In this document: in pieces, positions 1 through 12,943 of the stretch
Numbering within the stretch: position 1 is the first letter of the stretch
Layout: every line of letters begins with the position of its first letter
From: Deinococcus sp. HSC-46F16
GTDB taxonomy: Bacteria; Deinococcota; Deinococci; Deinococcales; Deinococcaceae
Direction: 5' to 3'
DNA: 64,000 nt
Assembly: GCF_024171495.1 (NCBI RefSeq)
Contig: NZ_JALJZW010000008.1
Span: forward strand, 1-64,000
The notes under the pieces: generated by a model
What the model saw: only the letters and a program-made list of their open reading frames with translations
Database searches by the model: none
What the model was told of the DNA's origin: nothing
Position numbers and translations under genes: made by a program

Positions 1-2
1 GC

Positions 3-83
3 GTCACCCTCAACTGGCAGTTCTCCACCCAGGTCGCCCGCCGGACGCTAGGACGGCACTACGAAGCCATTCGTATTAAATGA
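3..83 (+). CDS. C-terminal fragment of an unidentified protein, possibly an IS630-type transposase
   Basis: The frame is open from the left edge of the window and ends at TGA 81-83, giving 26 residues. The tail contains N-W-Q-F-S-T followed by A-R-R. This is reminiscent of the N-W-x-F-T-T-x-x-A-R stretch near the C-terminus of IS630-family transposases, but the match is short and comes from memory of the family. No terminal inverted repeat can be confirmed downstream. The gene body lies outside the window, so identity stays open. Confidence 0.3.
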   Translation, partial: VTLNWQFSTQVARRTLGRHYEAIRIK

Positions 84-243
84 ACGCTGTACTAGCCGCT
101 CCTAACAGCATCTTTTTCATACCTCTCACTCTCGCCTCCCAAACTGACGCGGGGGTGACTTCCCCTTGAGGGAACGTGAGGCCAACGCAAATCTTGGCGT
201 TTGGGGTGACAGACGCCCCCGCCCGAGCCATCAGGATGAAGTC

Positions 244-1233
244 ATGAGCGACCTCATCTGTTCGCTGACTACCGCTCTTGCCGCTGCTGCGCTGCTGGCT
301 GGGGGCGCAGTGGCCCAGACCGATCCGGCCCCATCGCAAGCCGCTCAGGTCACGGCAGCCCCAGCCCCCACGCTGAGCCCCGCCCTCTCCGGTGAGCGGC
401 GGTTCCTGACGCTGCCGGGCTTCGGGCGCGTGGCCTACTACGCCGACCCGCGCGGCACGGGGCGCCCGCTGATCCTGACCCACTCCGTCAACGCGGCGGC
501 GAGCGCCTACGAGATGAAGCCGCTGTGGGACGCCTACGCGGGCACCCGCCCCCTGTATGCGCTGGAGTGGCCCGGCTTCGGGGGCAGCGACCGCCCCGAT
601 ATTCGCTATACGCCCGAGCTGATGGCCCAGGCCCTGACCGCGCTGGTGGCCGAACTCGGGGGGGAGGTGGACGTGGTGGGCCTGAGCCTGGGCAGCGAGT
701 TCGCGGCGCGGGCGGCCCTCGCAGAGCCGCGCATCCGCACCCTGGCCCTGATCAGCCCCAGCGGGCTGGGCGAGCCACGCAACGGCACCCAGCAGGCCAG
801 CGAGCGGGACGGCGGCAGCCGCCTCTACCGCACCCTGGATACGGTGGGCACGCCCCTCTACGCCGTGCTGCGGACCCGCCCCAGCATCGAATACTTCCTG
901 AGCCGCTCCTTCCGGGGGCCGGTGAACGAGGGGCTGATCGCCTACAGCCTGGAAACGGCCCGGCAGCCGGGGGCCAAGAATGCGCCCCTCTTCTTCATCA
1001 GCGGGGTGCTGTTCACGCCGGACGCTTACCGCGACCTCTACAGCAAGCTCCAGGTGCCCGTGACCGTGCTGTACGACCGCGACGGCTTCGTGAGCTTCGA
1101 GCGCCTGCCTCTCTTCGACGCGCAGCCGAACGTGACGGCCGTGCGGATCGAGGGCACCGACGGCCTGCCGCACTTCGAGAAGCTGCCCGAGGTGCGGGCC
1201 GCGCTGGACGCCTTCTGGGCGGCGACCCGCTGA
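244..1233 (+). CDS. Secreted alpha/beta-fold hydrolase
   Basis: This 329-residue protein begins at ATG 244, where the N-terminus becomes a standard signal peptide (charged start, Ala/Leu core, G-G-A-V-A-Q at residues 21-25). Upstream in-frame codons would add an unlikely hydrophilic extension. The mature part has the alpha/beta-hydrolase fold. The nucleophile elbow is G-L-S-L-G with Ser148, an oxyanion-side H-S motif lies near residue 80, and the acid Asp (D-R-D-G-F) is near 283. The catalytic His (L-P-H-F) is near 312. A Pro/Ala-rich linker follows the signal peptide, so it probably acts in the periplasm or outside the cell. The substrate cannot be told; esterase or haloalkane-type activities are both possible. 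It stands alone on the + strand. Confidence 0.8.
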   Translation: MSDLICSLTTALAAAALLAGGAVAQTDPAPSQAAQVTAAPAPTLSPALSGERRFLTLPGFGRVAYYADPRGTGRPLILTHSVNAAASAYEMKPLWDAYAGTRPLYALEWPGFGGSDRPDIRYTPELMAQALTALVAELGGEVDVVGLSLGSEFAARAALAEPRIRTLALISPSGLGEPRNGTQQASERDGGSRLYRTLDTVGTPLYAVLRTRPSIEYFLSRSFRGPVNEGLIAYSLETARQPGAKNAPLFFISGVLFTPDAYRDLYSKLQVPVTVLYDRDGFVSFERLPLFDAQPNVTAVRIEGTDGLPHFEKLPEVRAALDAFWAATR

Positions 1234-1273
1234 CCGGCAAGTTCGCCCGCAAGCCCCCCGGTGGCGTGTCACC

Positions 1274-1438
1274 ATGCCTCCCATGACCGATGACGCCCAC
1301 GCCCAGGCCAACGCTGATCAGGTCCTCCTGCTGCGCGAGGCTCTGGCGGTGGACCTCCCGCTCCCTTCCGAAGACGCCTTGCCCGAGGAGTCCGCTCCCG
1401 CAGACGTCCCGCTGCCCGCTCCGGAAGCCGCGCCTTAA
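1274..1438 (+). CDS. Small acidic hypothetical protein
   Basis: This 54-residue reading frame starts at ATG 1274, with a second ATG at 1283. It follows the hydrolase gene by 40 nt. The product is Asp/Glu/Pro/Ala-rich with few basic residues and looks intrinsically disordered. There is no signal peptide or membrane segment. A hexamer-like start context is lacking, so expression may depend on read-through from the upstream gene. It resembles no family I can name, and the call rests only on codon pattern and position. Confidence 0.4.
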   Translation: MPPMTDDAHAQANADQVLLLREALAVDLPLPSEDALPEESAPADVPLPAPEAAP

Positions 1439-1515
1439 GCAACCCGTTAGGGGCGGGGCCTGCCCCCCGCCGGGGCCGTATGCTGCCGGGCAAATCCACT
1501 CCAGGAGGCCCCAGC

Positions 1516-1761
1516 ATGACCCGAGACGAGCGCAACGACGAGAGCGGCACCAAGCAGAACGCAACCGGGGACATCCAGCCCGATACCGGCACGGACCTCA
1601 CCGATCAGGAGGCCGCCAAGCTGAACGCCAACCCCGGCCGGGGAGCACGCCAGGAGCCCGGTGCCCAGGCGTCCGACGAGTACGTCGATGATCACATCGA
1701 GGGCACGGCGAGCGCCACGCCCAACATTCCGGACATCGACCCCAACACCGGCAAGTCCTGA
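1516..1761 (+). CDS. Small hydrophilic hypothetical protein
   Basis: The 81-residue protein starts at ATG 1516, chosen because the ribosome-binding sequence AGGAGG lies 8-9 nt upstream. The longer in-frame start at 1480 has no such site. The product is rich in Asp, Asn, Gly, Thr and Pro, and has no hydrophobic segment or cysteine. It is probably disordered, in the style of small stress or hydrophilin-like proteins, but that is only a composition argument. A clear terminator follows at 1785-1819, which supports a real short transcript. Confidence 0.65.
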   Translation: MTRDERNDESGTKQNATGDIQPDTGTDLTDQEAAKLNANPGRGARQEPGAQASDEYVDDHIEGTASATPNIPDIDPNTGKS

Positions 1762-1784
1762 GTTCAGACAACCTGCGAAAGAAG

Positions 1785-1819
1785 GTCCCACCCCGCCAGA
1801 CGGCATGGGTGGGACTTTC
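1785..1819 (+). terminator. Intrinsic terminator between convergent genes
   Basis: A 9-bp stem (GTCCCACCC at 1785-1793 with GGGTGGGAC at 1807-1815) encloses a 13-nt loop. A short T-rich tail follows on the + strand, and a pyrimidine-rich tail follows on the minus strand. It lies between the + gene ending at 1761 and the minus gene ending at 1829, so it could serve both. Confidence 0.7.
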
Positions 1820-1828
1820 CCGTTGGGG

Positions 1829-1996
1829 TCAGGCTTCTGTCTGTCCATCCAGAATTAGGGTGTTCTTGACTGCGAAGAGGTAGTCCTCCTCCGAAAGCTC
1901 GTCCTTCCGCCCTTCCTCGATGAGCTGCCGCAGCCGGGCCTTCCTGACTTCGAGGTCTTCCGTGGTCTGGGGCGCCGCCTGGTTCTGGGTGTCCAT
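1829..1996 (-). CDS. Small charged hypothetical protein
   Basis: This is a 55-residue protein starting at the ATG at 1996. A longer version, using a GTG at 2086, would begin inside the leuS terminator hairpin and is therefore disfavoured. The product is helical and highly charged (K-A-R-L-R-Q-L-I-E-E-G-R and an acidic C-terminus), with no cysteine or membrane segment. It sits downstream of leuS on the same strand, separated by a terminator. No strong ribosome-binding site is visible. I do not recognise the family. Confidence 0.5.
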   Translation of the reverse strand: MDTQNQAAPQTTEDLEVRKARLRQLIEEGRKDELSEEDYLFAVKNTLILDGQTEA

Positions 1997-2077
1997 ACGG
2001 GCATTGCAGCAATGGCAGGTAAGGCGGGGGCGGCGGTCGGCCCAAGCAATCTTGAGCAGACGACGGGGATAAAGAAG

Positions 2078-2108
2078 CGGCTCCACCCGAGATGTAAGGG
2101 TGGAGCCG
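2078..2108 (-). terminator. Terminator of leuS
   Basis: A perfect 11-bp inverted repeat (2078-2088 with 2098-2108, core GGCTCCACCC) with a 9-nt loop lies 12 nt past the leuS stop codon. On the minus strand it is followed by CTTCTTT. It closes the leuS transcript. Confidence 0.85.
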
Positions 2109-2120
2109 TTGTTCAGAGGC

Positions 2121-4595
<2,475 letters not shown>

Positions 4596-4623
4596 GGGCA
4601 GGCTCCTTGGGCGGCGGTAGGCC

Positions 4624-4655
4624 AAAAAATCGCCCCGGCTTAGACACAGCCGGGG
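4624..4655 (-). terminator. Attenuator terminator in the leuS leader
   Basis: Read on the minus strand, CCCCGGCT (complement of 4648-4655) pairs with AGCCGGGG (complement of 4633-4640) over 8 bp with a 7-nt loop. CGA and six T residues (4624-4629) follow. Only 28 nt separate the T-run from the leuS start, too little for another promoter, so leuS transcripts starting upstream must read through this hairpin. The 5' arm can instead pair with an upstream segment (see the antiterminator entry). Confidence 0.8.
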
Positions 4656-4696
4656 ACACACGCGCAAGCTTTAGGCTAGTCGCGGCGTCCCCGGCT
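4648..4696 (-). promoter_or_regulatory. Candidate antiterminator helix of the leuS leader
   Basis: On the minus strand AGCCGGGGAC (complement of 4687-4696) is perfectly complementary over 10 bp to GTCCCCGGCT (complement of 4648-4657). The second segment is also the 5' arm of the terminator hairpin, so the two structures exclude each other. The first segment lies inside codons 8-11 of the 13-codon leader ORF, which would let a translating ribosome decide which structure forms. The pairing is seen directly; regulation is inferred. Confidence 0.65.
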
Positions 4697-4717
4697 GGAA
4701 AGCGCAGAGCGGATCAT
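4676..4717 (-). CDS. Putative leuS leader peptide, 13 codons
   Basis: A short reading frame (M-I-R-S-A-L-S-S-R-G-R-R-D, stop TAG at 4678-4676) begins 6 nt after a TACACT hexamer. This is the same spacing as the leaderless starts seen throughout this window. It contains one Leu codon (CTT, codon 6) and four Arg codons. Its second half overlaps the antiterminator arm of the leuS leader. It starts 4 nt after the stop of the upstream GNAT gene and could also be reached by coupling. Translation is not proven. The paucity of Leu codons argues against a classical leucine-run leader. Confidence 0.5.
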   Translation of the reverse strand: MIRSALSSRGRRD

Positions 4718-4721
4718 GGCG

Positions 4722-5192
4722 TCAGTGTAATACGGATTCGGGGGTCAGGAGGCCAGCCTCGGCCACCATGTCCACCCGGTCCAGCCCCGGCCCGTAGCCG
4801 CCCGGCACCCGCCGGAGCTCCCGGAAACCGAAGCGGGCAAAGAAGGGGGCGCTGTGCTGCGACGTGTCGAGGTGAATTTCGGCGGCCCCCAGTTCCCGCA
4901 GCCGCTCCAGCCGGAAGTGCAGGAGTGCCGAGCCATACCCCCGGCGGTGGGCGCCCCGCGCGACCATGCCCCAACTCAAGCCTGCCGGGCGTTCCGGGTC
5001 CTCTGAGTCGAGCCATACGCCGCCGCAGGCCACGACCCGCCCGCCGTCTTCCAGAACGAAATACTCGCCGGGGTCCCGCAACCACGTCCCGAACTCGGCC
5101 CGCTCGTGCGGCGCGAAGTACTCGGGCAGATTCGAGTCGAACAGGGCCAGGCAGGCGTCGCGGTCCTTGGGGTCAAAGGGACGGATGAGCAT
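4722..5192 (-). CDS. GNAT-family N-acetyltransferase
   Basis: This is a 156-residue, single-domain acetyltransferase, the usual length of the GNAT fold. The acetyl-CoA loop is visible as R-R-G-Y-G-S around residues 83-88, preceded by the beta-4 strand W-G-M-V-A-R-G. The C-terminal P-F-F-A-R-F-G-F is the typical motif B segment. The acceptor substrate cannot be read from sequence. The start at 5192 is supported by a TACGCT hexamer 6 nt upstream, which suggests a leaderless mRNA. Its last codons overlap the -10 of the leuS leader promoter. Confidence 0.85.
   Translation of the reverse strand: MLIRPFDPKDRDACLALFDSNLPEYFAPHERAEFGTWLRDPGEYFVLEDGGRVVACGGVWLDSEDPERPAGLSWGMVARGAHRRGYGSALLHFRLERLRELGAAEIHLDTSQHSAPFFARFGFRELRRVPGGYGPGLDRVDMVAEAGLLTPESVLH
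4724..4729 (-). promoter_or_regulatory. -10 element for the leuS leader
   Basis: TACACT on the minus strand lies 6 nt before the leader-peptide ATG at 4717, inside the last codons of the GNAT gene. No convincing -35 is seen at 16-18 bp. Confidence 0.5.
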
Positions 5193-5198
5193 GTCGGC

Positions 5199-5204
5199 AG
5201 CGTA
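5199..5204 (-). promoter_or_regulatory. -10 element, leaderless GNAT gene
   Basis: TACGCT on the minus strand sits 6 nt before the ATG at 5192, and there is no Shine-Dalgarno sequence. Confidence 0.5.
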
Positions 5205-5279
5205 GGCCGCCGTCCGGCCGCGCGAAAGGGACCGCTCACCCCCCGTGAACGGCCCCTGACGGCTGACGGCTTCCTTTCC

Positions 5280-6764
<1,485 letters not shown>

Positions 6765-6772
6765 CGCCCGAC

Positions 6773-6778
6773 AGCATA
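6773..6778 (-). promoter_or_regulatory. -10 element of proS
   Basis: TATGCT on the minus strand lies 8 nt before the proS ATG at 6764. No ribosome-binding site lies between them, so the mRNA is probably leaderless. Confidence 0.55.
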
Positions 6779-6814
6779 GTCGGCCGGGGCGCATGCCGCA
6801 GAGGGCCAGGTGGC

Positions 6815-7270
6815 CTAGAGCGGGACCCCGTGGAGAGACACGTGGCGCTGAACGGTTCTCACGACCCCGGTGCGGCCCGCCCGGAGGTCTTCCAGCGCGG
6901 CGAGCGCGTCCGGCAGCAGGGGAGAGGGCCATTCACCTAGCGGGCACCACGCCAGGGCGCTGAGTTCCTGGGGTGCGGCCAGCCTGGGTTCGCCCGCCAA
7001 AACCCGCCCCGCGAAGACATACGCCTGGATGTCCGGCCAGCCCCCACCCTGAAGAAGGTAGGCGCCCACAACTCCCTCCAGCGCGACCTCCACTCCTACC
7101 TCCTCCCGCGCCTCCCTCACGGCGGCCCCCAGCGGCGTCTCGCCGGGGTCCACGATCCCACCGGGCAGGCCCCAGAACTGCCGTCCGTAGGCCTGACGGA
7201 CCAGCAGCACCTCGCCCCGCTCATTGATGAGGAGGACGGCGGCGCATTGTCGCGGCGGGGGTGAACTCAT
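6815..7270 (-). CDS. Nudix hydrolase
   Basis: This 151-residue protein carries a complete Nudix box, G-x5-E-x7-R-E-A-R-E-E-V-G at about residues 38-60. The box binds Mg2+ and hydrolyses a nucleoside diphosphate linked to another moiety. The strand before it, F-W-G-L-P-G-G, is typical of MutT/ADP-ribose-type enzymes. The start at 7270 has a TATGCT hexamer 6 nt upstream, so a leaderless transcript is likely. Deinococcus genomes carry many Nudix paralogs, and the substrate of this one cannot be assigned. It precedes proS on the same strand but proS has its own -10. Confidence 0.88.
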   Translation of the reverse strand: MSSPPPRQCAAVLLINERGEVLLVRQAYGRQFWGLPGGIVDPGETPLGAAVREAREEVGVEVALEGVVGAYLLQGGGWPDIQAYVFAGRVLAGEPRLAAPQELSALAWCPLGEWPSPLLPDALAALEDLRAGRTGVVRTVQRHVSLHGVPL

Positions 7271-7276
7271 GGGCCG

Positions 7277-7282
7277 AGCATA
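7277..7282 (-). promoter_or_regulatory. -10 element of the Nudix gene
   Basis: TATGCT on the minus strand lies 6 nt before the ATG at 7270. Confidence 0.5.
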
Positions 7283-7366
7283 CCGGGGCTGCTGGATGAC
7301 GGTTCGCCCAACGTTCAGTGCCCTGGCCTGCACCGTCCTGTCATCTGCCGCACGCGGGGGGCGGCC

Positions 7367-7372
7367 TACGCT
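7367..7372 (+). promoter_or_regulatory. -10 element of the DUF2171 gene
   Basis: TACGCT lies 6 nt before the ATG at 7379, and no ribosome-binding site is present. It is divergent from the Nudix promoter about 85 bp away. Confidence 0.5.
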
Positions 7373-7378
7373 GACCCC

Positions 7379-7642
7379 ATGACCCAGAACGACACCGGAG
7401 AGATCACCCGCCGCATCGAGCAGGACCTGCGCGAGCGCCTGGAAGCCCAGGGCGAGCACCTTCAGGTCAAGGACGTGAATGGCGAGCACGTCGGCACCGT
7501 CGACCACGTAGAGGGCGACCAGCTCAAGCTGACCCGCACCGACAGTCCCGACGGGCAGCACCACTACGTGCCCCTCTCGCAGGTCGAGAGCATGGACGAC
7601 GTGGCGGTGTACCTGAACGTCGAACGCAACGCCGTGCAGTAA
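7379..7642 (+). CDS. DUF2171 family protein (PRC-barrel-like)
   Basis: This is an 87-residue cytoplasmic protein. The pattern [18 protein letters not shown], then L-K-L-T-R and H-H-Y-V-P-L-S-Q-V, matches the DUF2171 / PRC-barrel-like small domain. The domain is common and multi-copy in Deinococcus and its function is unknown. The N-terminal 25 residues form a charged helix. It forms a single-gene unit, with a leaderless-type promoter just upstream and a terminator at 7658-7689. Confidence 0.8.
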   Translation: MTQNDTGEITRRIEQDLRERLEAQGEHLQVKDVNGEHVGTVDHVEGDQLKLTRTDSPDGQHHYVPLSQVESMDDVAVYLNVERNAVQ

Positions 7643-7657
7643 CTGGAGCCGTCATCT

Positions 7658-7689
7658 GGGGCAGTGGGGGCAACCTCACCGCCCTTTTT
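7658..7689 (+). terminator. Terminator after the DUF2171 gene
   Basis: A GC-rich imperfect stem (GGGC-GTG arm around 7659-7668, CACCGCCC arm around 7677-7684) is followed directly by five T residues. It lies 16 nt after the stop codon. Confidence 0.65.
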
Positions 7690-7706
7690 CCTCTTTGCCT
7701 ACCCCG

Positions 7707-7722
7707 CTGGAATCGGTTCCAG
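7707..7722 (+). promoter_or_regulatory. LacI-type operator on the amylosucrase promoter
   Basis: CTGGAATCGGTTCCAG is a near-perfect 16-bp palindrome with a central CG, the shape of LacI/CcpA/GalR-family operators. It covers the -35 position of the TATCCT promoter at 7731, so a bound repressor would block polymerase. The regulator is not known; one LacI-family gene lies at 18916-19911. Confidence 0.65.
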
Positions 7723-7730
7723 TGGCGCTC

Positions 7731-7736
7731 TATCCT
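7731..7736 (+). promoter_or_regulatory. -10 element of the amylosucrase gene
   Basis: TATCCT lies 7 nt before the GTG at 7744. The -35 region falls within the palindromic operator at 7707-7722. Confidence 0.55.
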
Positions 7737-7743
7737 GAGAGAC

Positions 7744-9663
<1,920 letters not shown>

Positions 9664-9676
9664 GGTTGGGGACACC

Positions 9677-9880
9677 ATGAAAACGCGGATGAAGGTTCCT
9701 CGCAGCGGCGTCGAGGCGGCCCTGAACGCCTCCCGCCGGGCGACTGAGCGTCTCGCACACCTCGCCCGTGACCCGGACGTTCGTCGGGAAGCCCAGGCGA
9801 CGGCCGAAGCTCTGGGACGGCTGCTGGGAGCCATCCGCCGCGCAGGGTCCGGCAACGCGGGGCCGGGGTCGGCGGGTTGA
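9677..9880 (+). CDS. Small basic hypothetical protein
   Basis: This 67-residue, Ala/Arg-rich and probably helical protein starts at ATG 9677, 13 nt after the amylosucrase stop. It may be translated from the same transcript. It has no cysteine, signal peptide or membrane segment. The composition (alternating Arg and Ala in a helix) would fit nucleic-acid or protein contact, but nothing identifies it. A purine-rich stretch upstream (GGGTTGGGGA) is a poor ribosome-binding site. Confidence 0.5.
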   Translation: MKTRMKVPRSGVEAALNASRRATERLAHLARDPDVRREAQATAEALGRLLGAIRRAGSGNAGPGSAG

Positions 9881-9981
9881 AGGCGTTGGCCTGTCCTCGC
9901 AGGCCTCTCCGAAAACCTGTTGCTGAGAGCGGACTTCCGGCAGCGCCGACCCTCCGCGCCTTTGGCATTCGAGCGGGGCGT

Positions 9982-9987
9982 TAGGGT
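9982..9987 (+). promoter_or_regulatory. -10 element of the small membrane protein gene
   Basis: TAGGGT lies 6 nt before the ATG at 9994, the leaderless spacing seen elsewhere in the window. Confidence 0.45.
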
Positions 9988-9993
9988 ACGACA

Positions 9994-10167
9994 ATGGAGC
10001 TTGTGTTGCTTGGCACGGCCTTGCTGGGGGGCCTGCTCTGGACCTTGGGAGCACGGTCGAGGCAAGTGAGCACCCGTATCGCCGGGCAATTTTTTCTCGT
10101 TATTTCCTTGGTGGGACTGGTCGCGCTTTACGGGATGGCCTCTTACTACGGCTCCGTTTACAGGTAG
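9994..10167 (+). CDS. Small two-helix membrane protein
   Basis: This 57-residue protein has two hydrophobic segments, about residues 2-18 (L-V-L-L-G-T-A-L-L-G-G-L-L) and 31-50 (F-F-L-V-I-S-L-V-G-L-V-A-L-Y). They are joined by a basic loop (R-S-R-Q-V-S-T-R), which would sit on the cytoplasmic side. Both ends would then face the outside, with a Tyr-rich C-terminus. It is short and easily missed, but a TAGGGT hexamer 6 nt before the ATG supports expression. Codon use in the second half is less GC-rich than neighbours. I do not recognise a family. Confidence 0.6.
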   Translation: MELVLLGTALLGGLLWTLGARSRQVSTRIAGQFFLVISLVGLVALYGMASYYGSVYR

Positions 10168-10241
10168 CCGGTGGGGCTGGACGGTCCGGAGGCCAGGTGG
10201 CCCAGGTGCGGGGTCGTCCAGCCCGAGCTAAGCCGATTGGC

Positions 10242-10306
10242 CTGCGGGCAGCAGATCGGCGAGGCGGAGGACGGGCCGTCGCGTAGGCTGCCCGCAGCCT
10301 TGCTGC
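10242..10306 (+). promoter_or_regulatory. Structured RNA leader upstream of a 23-codon ORF
   Basis: An 11-bp perfect inverted repeat (CTGCGGGCAGC at 10242-10252 with GCTGCCCGCAG at 10287-10297) encloses a smaller hairpin (GACGG-G-CCGTC near 10270-10280). A second hairpin, GCAGC-CTT-GCTGC at 10294-10306, shares bases with the 3' arm, so the two are mutually exclusive. The strong ribosome-binding site GGAGG of the ORF at 10323 begins a few nucleotides later. This could be a translational switch or autoregulatory leader; no known riboswitch class is recognised. Confidence 0.45.
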
Positions 10307-10322
10307 ACCCCCGGAGGTTTCC

Positions 10323-10394
10323 ATGACGCAACCCACCCCCGCCGATCACGCCGGACCGTCCGCCCGCCTCCCGGTCACCGCGAGCCGTCCCTGA
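10323..10394 (+). CDS. 23-codon ORF with a strong ribosome-binding site
   Basis: This short frame (ATG 10323, TGA 10392-10394) is preceded at good spacing by GGAGG, one of the better Shine-Dalgarno sequences here. The product is Pro/Ala/Thr-rich with no hydrophobic segment, so it may matter as an upstream ORF rather than as a protein. It lies between a structured leader and a GNAT gene that begins with TTG 47 nt downstream. It may be a leader peptide or the remnant of a decayed gene. Confidence 0.4.
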   Translation: MTQPTPADHAGPSARLPVTASRP

Positions 10395-10440
10395 TTCAGC
10401 GCCGACGCCTGCCCGGTGACCCGCCGACCGAGGTCACCCC

Positions 10441-11241
10441 TTGAACACGTACACGATTGAAACGCCCACGCTGGACACCCTCGCCGACTTCTTCGCGCTG
10501 CACCCTGACCCACAGGACGTGGCAAAACGCCTCCCTATCCTGCGCCAGAATGTCGCGGCGGGCCGGGTCCGGCTGGAAAACCTGCTGATTCTGCGCTCCG
10601 AGCGGGGCATAGAGGGAACAGCCCTGATCTCGGCCGCCCCGCAGGTGCCTGTCTTTCCCCGCTTTCGCCCGGACGTGATGCCGGAGGGGGTCACCGCCCT
10701 GGCCCTTGCCCTGCGCGACCGCGCCGAGCCGGAGCGGAAGCTGCTGCTTCAGGACAACCTCGCGCCACTGAGGGCCGCTCCCGTTGAGGGAGCCGGGTGG
10801 GTGCTGGACGAGGAACACGTGATGTATGAGACGGACCTGCGTGCCCGGACCTTCGTCCCAGACCCACAGGCCAGGAGTGTGACTCCTGACGATCCCGCCG
10901 TTCGGGTGCTCCTCGGTGCGTTGGGCCGCGCCGGGTTCGAGTTGCGGGAGGGGTGGCATCTGGTCGTCCTGCCCGACACTTCCGGTCAGCCGGTCGCGCT
11001 GGGGGCCTTCGGTCCCAGTGGGCGTCCGGAGTGGGCCAGCCTCGATCAGATCGGCGTCCACCCCAGCGCACGCGGCCAGGGCCTCGGCACCCGCCTGCAC
11101 GCGCACCTGCTCGCCCGCGCGGCCGAACAGTTCACCATGCACGCGGGCGGCACCGGGGCCGACAACCACGCCATGCGCCGCATCCTTGCCAGCAACGGCA
11201 GCCGCCACGTCGCCACCCAGATGTATTTCCGGCCCGCCTGA
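10441..11241 (+). CDS. GNAT-family acetyltransferase with N-terminal extension
   Basis: This 266-residue protein starts at TTG 10441. Its C-terminal third is a GNAT domain, with the acetyl-CoA loop R-G-Q-G-L-G-T-R at about residues 205-212 after the strand L-D-Q-I-G-V-H-P. The following N-H-A-M-R-R-I-L-x-x-N-G is the usual motif B helix. The first 150 residues look like a degenerate second GNAT-like half with no recognisable cofactor loop. The acceptor is unknown. No ribosome-binding site precedes the TTG; translation may depend on the upstream 23-codon ORF. Downstream is the ribosomal protein promoter. Confidence 0.75.
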   Translation: MNTYTIETPTLDTLADFFALHPDPQDVAKRLPILRQNVAAGRVRLENLLILRSERGIEGTALISAAPQVPVFPRFRPDVMPEGVTALALALRDRAEPERKLLLQDNLAPLRAAPVEGAGWVLDEEHVMYETDLRARTFVPDPQARSVTPDDPAVRVLLGALGRAGFELREGWHLVVLPDTSGQPVALGAFGPSGRPEWASLDQIGVHPSARGQGLGTRLHAHLLARAAEQFTMHAGGTGADNHAMRRILASNGSRHVATQMYFRPA

Positions 11242-11245
11242 CCTC

Positions 11246-11275
11246 TTGCCCCCGCCCCCGCCGCCCGCGTATAGT
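11246..11275 (+). promoter_or_regulatory. Promoter of rpmI-rplT
   Basis: A -35-like TTGCCC (11246-11251) and a good -10 TATAGT (11270-11275) are 18 bp apart, just after the GNAT stop codon. Confidence 0.65.
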
Positions 11276-11281
11276 TCTTCC

Positions 11282-11385
11282 TTGGTCAAGTGGGGCAGGG
11301 CGACCAACGGTTTCCGAACAGGAAACGGCCCGCACCCCAGACGGAAGCCCCGCCCAGGTGGGCGCGACCGGACTAAGGAGAGCAC
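11282..11385 (+). promoter_or_regulatory. Long 5' leader of rpmI-rplT
   Basis: About 105 nt separate the predicted transcription start from rpmI. The leader has a clear hairpin, GTTTCC-GAACA-GGAAAC near 11310-11326, further GC-rich pairings, and a ribosome-binding site AAGGAG. In other bacteria L20 represses this operon by binding the leader. Such autoregulation is plausible here but not shown. Confidence 0.45.
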
Positions 11386-11589
<204 letters not shown>

Positions 11590-11594
11590 TTTAG

Positions 11595-11954
<360 letters not shown>

Positions 11955-11974
11955 CCCCCAGGGTCGACCCAACA

Positions 11975-12002
11975 GCCGCCTCCCGCGTGGGGGCGGTTTT
12001 TT
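11975..12002 (+). terminator. Terminator of rpmI-rplT
   Basis: A GC-rich stem (CCGCC-CCC arm 11976-11984 with GGGGGCGG 11989-11996) is followed by six T residues, 21 nt after the rplT stop. Confidence 0.85.
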
Positions 12003-12071
12003 GTGGTGTGGGAGACAGGCTGGTCATTCGGCGGATGCAGGGGCTGGGCGCGGGGCCGAGGATGGGGGCCT

Positions 12072-12905
12072 ATGGACGTTCGCCCCTGGCACCGTGCGGA
12101 CCTGACCGCGCTCGAACCCCTCCTCGCGGCCTCGTTCGGGCGGGCGGACTTCGACCTGGCCGACGAGCAGGCTTATTTTCCCGACCCGGCGCCTCCCGGC
12201 TGGGTGGTCGCGTGGGACGCGGCGGGGACTCCGCTCGGCTTCCTGCGCTTCTTCGCGGCGGGCGGGGGAGTGCAGGTCGCGGAACTCTATGCCGTGCCTG
12301 GTCCGCAGCAGCCCGAGATTCTGGCGGCCTTGCTGCGGGCCTTCTCCTCATCGCCCGCTCTGGCGGCCGGGGAGCGCCTGCGCTTCGACCTTTTCCCGAA
12401 CGACGTGGCCCGGCGTGCCCTGATTGAGCAGCATCTGGAGGTCACCGATGTACACAGGTACCTTCGTCTGGACCGCGAGGTCCGTTCGGCGGGCCATGTT
12501 CCCAGCGAGCCTCTCTCCCTGCGGGACGCTCAGGCGGCGGCGGAAGTGCTGGGCGTCCTCAAGGACTATCCGCCGGAGGAACTTCGGCACCTCTGGGCCG
12601 GGGGCGACCTCGCGGTAACCTGGCAGAAGGGCGCGGTGGTGGGCGCGGCACATCTTCAGAGTCGCGGCGGGGGAGAACGGGAGATTGTCGCCCTCGCGGT
12701 GGCAGCAGAGGCACGCGGAACCGGGGAGGGAGCTCGGCTGGTGGACGCGCTGCTCCGGCGGCAGCCCCCCGGCACGGCCCGCCTCACGTTGCAGGTCCGG
12801 GAGGACAACGCTGCTGCCCGTCGCCTCTACACGCACTGCGGGTTCCGGGAGCGGCCGCAGGGCCGGGAGGTGTGGCTGTTCACGCGGCCGCGCTCCCGGT
12901 CCTGA
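12072..12905 (+). CDS. Tandem GNAT acetyltransferase
   Basis: This 277-residue protein is built of two GNAT-like halves. The N-terminal half (about 1-145) starts [10 protein letters not shown] and has a poor cofactor loop. The C-terminal half (about 150-277) has the intact loop R-G-T-G-E-G-A-R after A-L-A-V-A-A-E-A, and the closing segment [14 protein letters not shown]. Mycothiol synthase-type tandem GNATs share this plan, but the substrate here is unknown. The ATG at 12072 begins the domain; the longer upstream frame is not conserved-looking. It sits alone after the rplT terminator. Confidence 0.8.
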   Translation: MDVRPWHRADLTALEPLLAASFGRADFDLADEQAYFPDPAPPGWVVAWDAAGTPLGFLRFFAAGGGVQVAELYAVPGPQQPEILAALLRAFSSSPALAAGERLRFDLFPNDVARRALIEQHLEVTDVHRYLRLDREVRSAGHVPSEPLSLRDAQAAAEVLGVLKDYPPEELRHLWAGGDLAVTWQKGAVVGAAHLQSRGGGEREIVALAVAAEARGTGEGARLVDALLRRQPPGTARLTLQVREDNAAARRLYTHCGFRERPQGREVWLFTRPRSRS

Positions 12906-12943
12906 AAGCCCCTTTCCTCCTTTCTTCCCTTACCCTGTACCCC

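Noticed and set aside
160..174. A TTCCC-GGGAA dyad upstream of the alpha/beta hydrolase
   Set aside because: Only 5-bp arms are seen, no promoter elements are placed well around it, and such dyads arise by chance in this base composition.
1829..2086. An 85-codon version of the small minus-strand gene
   Set aside because: Its first codons lie inside the leuS terminator stem, so a transcript reaching it would be terminated or begin downstream. The ATG at 1996 is preferred.
4596..4721. A T-box riboswitch in the leuS leader
   Set aside because: No T-box sequence, specifier loop or stem I pattern is present. The leader is too short, so a different attenuator is proposed.
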